From the NCBI GenBank assembly GCA_037176885.1, contig JAWWNJ010000007.1:2542001-2606000 (forward strand): a stretch of 64,000 bases of DNA. Reading direction: 5' to 3'. A program made the translations under genes and the position numbers. The notes beneath the pieces were generated by a model. It saw only the letters and a list, made by a program, of their open reading frames with translations. It was not told the origin of the DNA and made no database searches. Of the stretch, positions 54,481-64,000 are shown in pieces (position 1 is the stretch's first letter; each line of letters begins with the position of its first letter). The DNA comes from Favolaschia claudopus. Taxonomy: Eukaryota; Basidiomycota; Agaricomycetes; Agaricales; Mycenaceae.

Positions 54481-55958
54481 ATTTGAATCAGTAGAGGCAT
54501 TCATTCATTCCAAGTAACCACAATACAAAGGCGCGTATGATTTACACACATGCCTCGTTCCCAGTCCAACGCCGTCTTGCAGTTCCGTGGTCGCGTTGAA
54601 ACGGGCTCAGCACCACTAGCTCGATATTTCCGTCTGAGTTGTCAGGGTAAGTATTGAATTTCTTCGAGCGAAACAAAGAGGTCACCTTGCGCGCTACCAT
54701 GTAATTTTGTGCTCGGCGCGGCAACTGACTTGAGTATGTGGGTTTTGATTTCTTTCGTTCCGTTCAAACCTTGCCCTGCGCTAACTGCGTCTCGCATTTG
54801 GCAGCCAAACGAATAGTCGGCACTGACGGCGCTGTAACCAGATTGCAGGTGAGTAAACATTAATTGATTTGTTTCAGCACACTTGCCTAACGCTAAACCG
54901 CGTCGCCCCCGCTGTCGCGTCGTAACTGGCGGGAGACTTGCGTTTCGAGACGTGTCTCGGCGGCGGGGATGATGACGTGGCGGAGGGTTTGATTTTGCAG
55001 CGGGGCGTAGCGTTGGGGGTAGAGGGCACAAACAAGCCAAGAATTGGCCGCACTGAGTTGACTTGCGGTGGGAGCGAATGGAAGCGGCGGCGGGTTTACT
55101 CGGAGCGCTGCGCTGCGCTGTTGCCGGTATTTTGCGTTGGGGTTGAGGAACGGTGGCGGGCTTTCCGAGAGGTGGCGGGATGAACGTGTATAGAGACGAT
55201 TTGGCGCCTTGTGAATAATTTGAGGGAATAGTGGCGGCAGTCTGGAGTTTGTCTTGAGGTTTTGGTGTACAGGTACAGGGAGTGTGCGTGCGCAGCGGCG
55301 GCCTTGAAGGCAAGAGCGAAAGCCGGGATAGAAGGGAGCGGATGAGCGAAGGCGCCGGAGAGTAGAGGGTGGCGGGGGTGAAGGAGGCGGAAGTGCAGTC
55401 CAGATCAGTGTCATACAAGTCAGTCAGCAGGCAAGAATGGAAACTCAGAGAAGGTAGTGGCGACGCACATTCACTTTTCTTGCTGCGCTCCTCTCTGAAT
55501 TTCTCGCTTTTTTGGTGGCACGATTCCTCTCTGAATCTCCCCGGTGGGTAGCGAGTAGAGAAGTTGAAAAACGACGCGTGAGGTAGCCGGGAGTTGGGGG
55601 CCAACTTGGGGGCTACGGATATTGATTGTCGATGTTGGCGGCGCAGGAGTCGTTGGGTGCCAGGATGCCGTCGTTGCTGAGGAAAGCGGCGAAGTAAGCG
55701 CAGACGGTCAGTGTATAGCACACTCACGGAGATTGGAATGACATGGGAGACCGACGCGGCGAAGTCGGGGAGAGTCCTGAGTGCTGAGGGCGTGAGCCTT
55801 GAGGCCGCGTGAGGTGAGTGTGAGGTGCTGAACGTTGGCGACAAGTTGGCGATGTCACAAAGGTTGATTGGATCAAGGGCGCATCAGGGACTTTGCCAAC
55901 CATCTTCACCTCCACCTCATCCTTTTTTTTCTTGTGAGGGGGCGTCTAGCAGCGAGGC
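54481..55958. other. Non-coding, G-rich plus strand
   Basis: About 1.5 kb with purine-rich bias on plus from about 54.9 to 55.9 kb. The long minus-strand frame over 54642-55844 is Pro/Ser/Arg low-complexity without motifs and is not accepted as a gene. Confidence 0.4.
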
Positions 55959-57013
55959 TATGGCGTTCACCTTGTACATTTATTCTTTCACACACACACA
56001 GCGAGCCAGACCTCATTTTTCACACACAAAGAGACAAATTTCTCTGAATACACACACACAACCCACATTTATCGCTTTCACACACACAGAATCCCGTCGC
56101 ACACACACAAGTCAGTTATTAAACGCAAAATTGCCCTCGGCAAACACCGAACCTTCCAATCATTTCGTGCCAATCTCTTTGCGAAAAATTGGTTTCCTCA
56201 GATACTAGTGAGACAAAAATTTACTGGGACACAGTACCTACTCTTGAGCTGAGGGTGAGGAGTATCTGCATAATCAATGGTCTCAAGTTGAACCATGACA
56301 ACTCAAATTTACCTGAACAGTGATTCAGCACTTGAAGGTTTCCTCCCCCTTCCCATTCAAATTGAGTGCAGTTGAAAATCCAGTATACATGTTAGATGTA
56401 TTGGCTACTATTTATCAGTACCTTATGAGTCCATAGATATACCCAAGAGCTCAACTGAGGTATTCATCGGTAACTCATCAAATGCTACCAGCTGGCAAAC
56501 TATCGAGTTTTAACCTCAAAAAAAGGGTTTGGAGCTCCCACTCTGGAGAGAAGTCATGCATTTTTATGCATTCAAGGTGCAAACATGCACAGAAGCACTG
56601 AGGGCAAGGTAATTGCGCTCGGTCGATGAGAATTTCCCAATCAGGCATGCAGTGGATCTAAAATCACTCCAGCGACGATGCCGGGACTCCCCTCTAAAAC
56701 TGCGGCAGTTCCTGGGCAGTTCTTTTCCGCACATAATCTCCGCTCTGCAAGCCAGAAACTGACATAGATATTATATATCAGCCCACCATCATTAGTATTG
56801 GGCCAAAGTTGAGGATGGCCTGGGGGATGCCGGACAGTGCCGGACATTGTAGCACGATCTTGAGCACGATCCGTGAAACGATGCGCTGACACATCTGTCG
56901 ACCCGTAATTGACCGATCCTCCAAATAAGGCAATGACGAAGTTGTGTGTGTGAAAAAGTGGCCTGGCTCGCTGTGTGTGTGTGAAATATTAAATGTACAA
57001 GGTGAACGCCATA
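55959..57013. mobile_element. TIR element with 6-bp target duplication
   Basis: 1,055 bp flanked by CGAGGC direct repeats (55953-55958 and 57014-57019). Terminal inverted repeats of about 70 bp start TATGGCGTTCACCTTGTACA and continue through a CACACACACA run into GCGAGCCAG. No transposase frame inside, so non-autonomous. A 6-bp duplication is unusual; Dada-type elements are one recalled precedent, but assignment is open. Confidence 0.8.
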
Positions 57014-57059
57014 CGAGGCAAGTGCTCTTGTTCACATAGAAAGAGAGAAAGGTCACTTT

Positions 57060-57365
57060 GCCTCCCCAGGGTCATCGTTGAGACGATGGTTTTCGTTAAC
57101 AAGGAGATCGTCGGCTAACACGATAGCCGGTGTGACCGTGATGAGTGACCAACTTGGGCCAGCTGCGTCTGACCACAACTGGCAACAGAAATACCTTCCT
57201 TCCATCGGCCGACTACTTCAAGCTTGCAGCTGCTCACAACGAACACCAAGCTCATCTGTAGCTACACCCGCATTTGACTCTCGGAAACATCTAAAAACAT
57301 CTAAGCTGCCGTCTGGTCTCCCATTGATCGTCTTGGCGAGTCGACTCGGATGCCTCTTTCAAATT
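57060..57365 (+). repeat. Left arm of a long inverted repeat
   Basis: Blocks GAGACGATGG, ACAAGGAG, TCGGCTAA, then ATAGCCGGTGTGACCGTGAT at about 57.07-57.16 kb, and CATCGGCCGACTA to GCGAGTCGACT at 57.20-57.36 kb. They reappear inverted at 61.2-62.1 kb. Confidence 0.65.
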
Positions 57366-60300
57366 TTTAAAATTCAAAGCCTCAGGCCTCAGGCTGTATG
57401 TATGTGATTCTCGCCCTGATTTCGAGGTTTTCATACTCCGATGTTGCTTTCTCTCATTCTCGTCCAGCCCAGTTCTCGGCGTGGCATGGCAAGCGGACGA
57501 CTGCTGACGAAGATTGTGAGTTTGAGCTGGCGCAGAAAACAGAGCGGATGTGTCCGGATTCAGGCAGAATCATAAATGGCTCAAGCTCAAGGTTCGTCTT
57601 GTCATGCCCCTTTCTATTCCTCCTTGGGGACCAAGTCCCCCCAGCTTACTCTCTTTGCTTTGCAGATATTCGAAGTGAATATCTCTTCGACCCTTGTCTG
57701 TCTCAGAAACGGATCACTCGCAATACCATTCGTATCCGCAGTCCATGAGTGGCGTGAGTGATCGAAGCAGGAGTGGGGGTCTTCGTCGCGGGGACAAAGG
57801 CAGGGAGGGAGAGGATGGGTGCGTGTCTTACCAATTGGTGCGGGGATGGGGACGAGTGTCGGTCACTAAAGTGGTCAGTTTCCTTTTCCCTCCTTTTGTC
57901 GTTCGCACGCATACAGTACCGCCAACGCTAGTTCCTCCTCACACACACATCAACAACGACCACCACCCTCGCCTCCTCCTCCACCTCCACCTCAAACCTC
58001 CATCTCAATGAAAGAAAAGAAATGGTGACTGTTCGGGGGACGAAAGGATGGACGTCGGATACTAGGTCAGGGTCTTTGTCGAGAACGAGTCGGAGTCCGT
58101 TGTAAACAGCGTCGGGGAGGGTTGGGGTGAGTGGATTCCATCTTTGTGTGACTCTTTCATCCGGCGTCTTTTCCCTCCCCATCCTCTGCTTGCGACCATG
58201 CGAGCCTATGGAGTTCCCTTGTTTTCTTTGCATTCTCTTCCAGCTTTCACTTCACCCTCTTTGTTCTACTCCTCCCCCACTGGATGTACGCTTTCTTCCT
58301 TTTCGAAGTGTAGCACAGCCACACCAGATCCCTTTTTTGGGGTGCTTTCTGTGTGCGCTTCGGCCTTGGGGTGGGGTTCGAGACGTACGGTGTGCATGGG
58401 GGAGACGTTCGGGAGATCTGGGGTGTAGTTTGAAGGTGTTCTGGGTGGAGGCAACCGTGTCGAGGAGTTCTTCATCTTGATCCTCTGTGCTCTTTTTGTA
58501 TGCCCTTCGAAAGGATATTTCTTATCCCTTGCTCTTTTACTGACATTGATGCCACCCCACGTTAGCTACTTCGCCTTCATCCTCTATTTCCTGTTTATTC
58601 TTATTTCCCCTTCCGTCCGCACTCATACTGACAACCATCTGACGTTTTCAAAGACCCTCTGCACCAACCTACGACACCACCACACCTCCGAACCGCACCG
58701 CGCATGCATCTCATCTCATAGTTTCTCGACGCGCTGGCCGCGCCGTTTGGGGCACATCGGATGCGGTTGGCGGGGCCAGCTGCAAGGAAGGATGTGGGGA
58801 TGGTAGTCTGCGCCGGCTGCGGCGGTGAGCCCTGGTCGGTGCGTCAGCCGTCGCTTTCTATCCGTTGCTTTCTGTTTCCTCTGTGTTTGGCTGACTCTCT
58901 TGTACTCAGGATGGTGGTAGACGGTTTCCCCGCATGTGGCCTCGATGTCTCGGTCCGTATCGATGAGACGATGTACCAGACGCATGTATTTGCGGCGTCG
59001 CATTCGCCTTTGCTGGTGTCGTCATCGTCGTCCGCATTTGAATGAATCTCGTCTCGGAGCTCGTCTCTGGGACACGGACACGTTATGACGATGAAGCAGA
59101 GGGAGCGGCGCTGCGGCGACCGACCTGTGCAGGCTGAGCGGTGCGTTTTTGCTCTTTGTTTTCCCTTTCAGTTGTTCTCATCGTCGCTAGCGAATACAGA
59201 TGGCGTGGGCGGTCAAAACAAGTCTTGAAAGACGCAAACCGGTGTCGACACACTCCCACCCCCCAGTCCCTCCTTCTTCCCGTAGTCTCGACCCTCGATT
59301 CACGACTCTCAACTCGCAACTCACCCTCCACGCTACGGTGTCACCGCGGCTGCCCCTTCCGTCAACAGTCGATGATGCCTCACTCGCTCGAAAACGCGCC
59401 AACAATGCAAATCTCGTGAACGAATAGAAGCTCACCTTCTGTATCCTGCGCTCACCTCGCTCTCTGTAGGTCCACATGCGTTCAGAGGACTTGATCTCTA
59501 CGCCACATCATTCCTACCTCCACCCCCGGTTCCGTCGGCGAGTACGTCGATTTGGAGAGGAGGTGGTGGTGTTGATAATAGTGCTGCATGGAGCATTGAC
59601 TTACGACTTGTTGCCATTTAGGCGTTAGACAGAGAGGAGTCGGGAGGTGACGGATCAATTGGATTTGTCTATATTCGTTCGCTCTGCAAGCCTTTGTCGT
59701 CTTCATTTTGGCACAGGTTGCGTCGACCTCGAGGCTTTGAATTCCCGTGGGGGGCCCGGCCATTTTTCGTCGCCGCTTGTATCATCTTGTTGTCAGACGA
59801 GTTTTCATGTGCCGCCACTGATTATCTCAAACCTGCTGGTCATCGTCCCGCAGCCTCTGCTTGCCGCTGAAAAATCTATCTCTCCCCGTGTTCGCAAGCG
59901 ACTCTTCGTCGCTGGAAAACATGCGCCGCTCGTCGGATGCTCGTCGCTTCTATTGACCACTCGACATCTTTCATCGGCTCCTCATCATCTCACATCGCAT
60001 CCCGGGAATGAGATTAAGATGGCCATCAGCAGATTTATCCTAAATTCAAAACAAGCCGTCTTGAGCTGCTGAATCGTATTCAAATCCTATCCATTGTCCT
60101 TTAGATATGCGCCAGGACGTGCCATCGACCACCTAGTTGTTTGTTGGTCAGAAAATGCTTGGTCGACGACAGCCGACGGGGACGATCATCGTCTGCGACG
60201 AGTGTGGTCGCACCGTCAAATCCGTTTAACGGGTCATCTATGCCACGACTTGTCTGGGTGGCAAATCGTGAAGCGCCAAGGCTGTGGAGGGCTACAGTAG

Positions 60301-61214
60301 CAATCCTTTGAGTGCGTTAGCCCAGTATTATGTCCTATTATGTCTCTTGTTTAGTTCGTCAGAGCGGAGGATTCGTATCAGCCGCTCAGCAACGTCGATT
60401 CGCGGCGTCCCGCCGCATACTGTAGCAGCTTCCATCGGCCCATCGTCGTCTCAAATCGCTCAAAGTTGGCTCCTTGTCCTCATCTCGGTCGACTCTGTTC
60501 ATCGTCTCGTCTCTGGGTATATGGAATCCACAGTGTTGTCTCTCCAGCCTGCGCTTTGAACAACTTCAATCCAGTTGCCAGTGTTATCCATCGTCTCACA
60601 TCCGCTCCTCGTTGTTTTCAAATCCGGGACCCATCATGTCTCCAGTGCATAGAACACCAGGATACTTACTCCCTTCAACCAGAGGATATCTACCTACCTG
60701 ATTGCCGCCATACATACCTCATTGTTTTGTCGACGTCGATCTCTATCGGTCCGCTCAATATCTCAACTCTGCGAATCATGGTTGCCCACTGTACTCTTTC
60801 ACATAAACTTTGAAGAGGGTGAGTGGGCTGGTGGATATTCGCTCACTCTAGATCTGGATCCGGGTCTGTCTGGGTACTATGAGTGTGGGCCAGCTGTGAC
60901 GATTCTCAATCTGAGCTATCTCAATGCCAGTGCTGGAGGGAGTCTGGCATAAAGGGAGAAGACGTGAGGTATTCGTGGGGTAAATATTGCACATTTTTGT
61001 TCCCAATGCAAACAATGGGCGCCGAATTCGGAACACAATGCATATGCGCTTTGATCGCGCTCAAATCTGCTGAGCTCCATCGCCTCCTCTCCTCTGTCAG
61101 TGTGACTCATTGGCGCTCCGAGTCATCATCTCGCATCAATGATCAGCTGAAGCGCTGAAGCCTGAGCTTTTGTGATCCACCGTCAAAAGCATCGATTTTT
61201 TTCTCATCCAACAA
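57366..61214. other. Gene-poor tract between inverted arms
   Basis: About 3.8 kb. Many short overlapping frames on both strands have no motif; TCATCATCTCACATC- and TCATCGTCTC-like words recur, mainly from 59.8 kb on. I support no gene here. Confidence 0.4.
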
Positions 61215-62120
61215 AGGCGAGAATCACATACAGGCTTCAAAAGAGGCATCGACTCGCCGAGACAAATCAATGGGAGAATATGGTGAAGATGGGCGTCAGA
61301 CACATCCGCAAGACGAGGGCTTAAATATTTCGGAGAGTCGGATGCGGGTGCAACTACATATGAGCTTGGTGTTTGTTTGAGCAGCTGAAATAGTCGGCCG
61401 ATGGGGGCAAGGAACGACAGTGGAACGACTAAAGTCACTAAAAGCAGGCAATTGTTAGTCTGTAATTTACCGCACGCCAGGTCATAGGAGGGTCGCCTTA
61501 TTATAATAATCATCGCGTTTGGCAGGTTGTTCCCACGGCGCTTCCTGCCTCTTTCAACTGCGTGGTCGCTCATTTTCCCGTAGTCTGAATGGTAGGATGC
61601 ATTTATAGCAGTCTCTCTACACTCCCCGTAGGTTAGAATAGCTTATTTTCTATTTTGCAGTCTAAGGACGAGTATTGTTTCTCTTCGCTGCGTTTGGCCG
61701 GCGGCGAACACCTCAAATTGAACTCATCCAGATCTCATCCGTTTCTCAAGCTTTTTTCTTGCTTCAAGTGCCGAAAATGCATTTTAGGTCATTTGAAAGC
61801 CTTTTGCGAAAATCAGGCGCGTAAATACGCGCTCTAGATACCAGGATGGAATGTGAGAAATTTATGATTATATAATAAGGGGACCCGCCAATCACTAACC
61901 CCTTGGAAGTGACAGACTATTATGATACACCGCAGGTACGAGGAGTTTTGTATTCTAATGTCTGTTCATAAGAGACTAGGCAATTGTGAGGGAGTTCAAC
62001 ACTTGGTCACTCATCACGGTCACACCGGCTATTGTTTTAGCCGACAATCCGACCACTCCTTGTCAACGACCATCGTCTCAGACGACGGTTATGAGCTAGC
62101 TCGAAGGATGGAAAACCCAG
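61215..62120 (-). repeat. Right arm of the long inverted repeat, interrupted
   Basis: 61.22-61.42 kb matches 57.20-57.36 kb and 61.98-62.10 kb matches 57.07-57.16 kb, both inverted. About 550 bp of unmatched sequence separates the two blocks on this side. Confidence 0.6.
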
Positions 62121-63299
62121 CCTGCCAATCGTCGACTCTAGAATTTGCCGCGACTCGAGAGCTGTTGAATAATTGGATCCGTTCTAGAATCTAGTCTCTT
62201 CCACTGTTTCAGATGTGAAGAGGATGGATGCAGACAGATGCGGACAAGCCAACTGTGACAATAAATACGAGGAGATGCGGGTAAACAATTTCGTGCGTTT
62301 CTTTCTTTCAATTTTCCAACCTTGATTTCCCATCGGCAACATTGCAGCCTGTCAATCGACGTGGGCTTTTCTTCTTCTTCGGGCATACCTTTCATCGAGT
62401 TTGTGCGCTGGTTTGTATTACGAACGCCAGAGGATATACAGATCTGACAATCGTCAGATCCATTTGTCGTGTCGTCTTCTGGATCTTGCCTATATCTACT
62501 CTTGTCTTGACTCGTTTCTCGGCCTACGTTCTGTTCTTTCGTTTTGCCATTGTCTTCGTTTCGCCGGTGACCGCCACTTCTGTGAATAATTCCTTCAAGT
62601 GGAACATCTCCGCCTCGTCCCTCAATGCCGGAGGGCATTCACTTCGGGTATCATGCATATCCCATGTTCCTCACTGGTGGAGCTTCGAGGCACGTTTCAT
62701 CTGCATCTGACTTCTATAGGATTTAGCCACCTATGAAAACCGTCGGGAAGTCAGTCTCACATCAACTGTAATTGTATCCCGTTTGTCGTACTGCCCAGAC
62801 CCTCGTCAAGTTCAGGCAATATTATTCCCTTTTTATGTCAAGCTACACGACAAAATAGTCCATTTTTAAGGTGACCGGCGTGTCAACGGTAAAATCTTAT
62901 TATGTAATCACTGTATTGTCCTAGTTTTCGTGTATCTACAGCCAAAATTAGTGTCGGGAACGCGTCTATACATATATACAGTCCCATTCGACGCTTTACT
63001 GGGCCAGAATCCGGACAAGGGTCCGCTTGAAGTGGTTGCAAAACTGCGTGACAGTTTTGTCACAGGTGTCACCAAACGAAGCAAGGGCTCAGTGCGAAGG
63101 CGCAGAAGATCCGTTTCATGGCGAATTTTTTTTTCAGGGAGATAGATATGTACCTATAGATGATATTTACTCAAAATCTGGATCTATATGTGCGTGAGGG
63201 AAGGCGCTATAAGAAAAGTGGACTAAATTGCCGTACAAAGCACAGCCACAAAGATTATATAATAAGATTCTAGCGATGACACGCCTATGAACTTAAAAA
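62121..63299. other. Intergenic or unresolved
   Basis: Two antiparallel frames (plus 62342-62710, minus 62138-62638) overlap here and neither shows a domain. The plus one is hydrophobic, the minus one charged, which is the expected shadow relationship. No gene supported. Confidence 0.35.
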
Positions 63300-63345
63300 C
63301 AGACTTTAACACATCGAGGTACGAGATCAACTGTGTTAAAGTCTG
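63300..63345. other. Strong 14-bp hairpin
   Basis: CAGACTTTAACACA at 63300-63313 is perfectly complementary to 63332-63345 with an 18-nt loop. No gene flanks it closely. Confidence 0.75.
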
Positions 63346-64000
63346 GCTATGAGAGACTAACGACAAAACGCACCACCAGATTTTTCCGCCGCAGGCGTAG
63401 TCGCCGTGGTGTCCTCCGTCTTTGATTTACTATACGCCGTTCACAGATGTTATTGACCGTCTCTCGTTGGCAACTTGGCAATCGACTCACGAGTCACATT
63501 GGTGTTCACTGCCTCATGTATGCTCATCGTCTCTCATCGACGAAGATCTGTTTCTGTCCTTTATCAGTGGCCATCCGAGCTGCAGCTTTCTCCTCGTTAT
63601 CTAGTTTCGTTCCCTGATTCATGTACTAACCACGATTTTTTTTCTCGATCTAAGAAGATGTATCGTCTCGCAGCAACGAGATAGAGAGGACCGTCGTCAG
63701 ATCAAAGTATCAATCTTTTCAATGTTCTCGTTCGTCCTCTTTGTGTTGTCTTATGTAACCCATTTCTAGTTTGTTTCGAGTCCACCAAATTGTTCTCCCT
63801 TTGCGTGTCGCGCGATGAATCTGGTTTTGACCAACAAGTCGTCTGCTTACTCCACGATGTTCGGTTTACGATGACCGATGGGCCGATCATCATCTGGTAC
63901 CGTGGTCGCGACGTCGGATTCAAGTCCATCTGCAGACTCGAATAATCGTCCTTGTGACTTTTTGCAGCTGCCGTGCAATCTTCGGCTTACTCTAAAATAG
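63346..64000. other. Window end without supported gene
   Basis: About 650 bp with CTCATCGTCTC-type words like those at 59.8-61.1 kb. Nothing else recognised. Confidence 0.35.

Noticed and set aside
54642..55844. 400-codon minus-strand open frame
   Set aside because: Ser/Pro/Arg low complexity, no motif, antisense to equally long shadows, in a base-biased tract; best explained by composition.
62138..62710. Antiparallel 166- and 122-codon frames
   Set aside because: They are mutual shadows, one hydrophobic and one charged, without any motif on either.
1..64000. CRISPR arrays, bacterial operons, riboswitches
   Set aside because: Introns and gene families show a eukaryotic nuclear genome; no regularly spaced identical repeats were seen.

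Overview
The window is nuclear DNA of a filamentous fungus, most likely an agaricomycete (mushroom-forming) basidiomycete. Genes are cut by many short spliceosomal introns, mostly 45-70 nt with GTRNGY donors. The gene complement (F-box/LRR protein, alpha-kinase-like protein with CxxC fingers, integrase-core DDE protein, paired secreted proteins with an N-terminal C..GxCxYD motif) is typical of Basidiomycota. All functional names come from reading motifs and from recalled family knowledge; no database search was run.

Layout. 0-18.5 kb is a compact gene block: an oxysterol-binding-protein-related gene (5' end cut off by the window), a MOV10/SDE3-type RNA helicase with N-terminal zinc fingers, a secreted protein (copy A), a CFEM/GPI-anchored surface protein, a GH15 glycoside hydrolase, a second secreted paralogue (copy B) and a cytosine deaminase (FCY1). 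18.6-22.5 kb is an auxin-efflux-carrier-type transporter with one very long intron. 23-26 kb is a repeat island with a TIR element, tRNA-like repeats and a young Gag-only Ty1/copia element with intact LTRs and target-site duplication. 26-36.4 kb returns to genes: F-box/LRR protein, nucleosome assembly protein NAP1 with a 1-kb repeat-filled intron, a DDE integrase-core protein and an alpha-kinase-like protein.

36.4-40.9 kb is non-coding: a pyrimidine-rich stretch, a cluster of tRNA-like repeats, a short-motif array and degenerate tandem repeats. 40.9-48.1 kb is the most interesting locus. It is a minus-strand transposase locus encoding a GCM/WRKY-like zinc finger, a Mutator (MULE)-type DDE core with a CxxH motif, a cysteine protease resembling the SUMO isopeptidase USPL1, and a PHD-type finger with a chromatin-like tail. 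The protease and PHD halves are now separated by a 614-bp element with 34-bp terminal inverted repeats and a perfect 9-bp target duplication. Subtracting the element plus one duplication puts both halves in the same reading frame, so it appears to have split one gene. A GCM-only paralogue lies 17 bp upstream of the transposase start codon.

50.2-50.7 kb holds one small conserved-looking gene. From there to the end (about 13 kb) I see no convincing gene. That tract holds several inverted-repeat elements (51.33-51.73 kb; 55.96-57.01 kb with a 6-bp target duplication; long inverted arms at 57.1 and 61.2-62.1 kb), short dispersed repeats and a strong hairpin at 63.3 kb.
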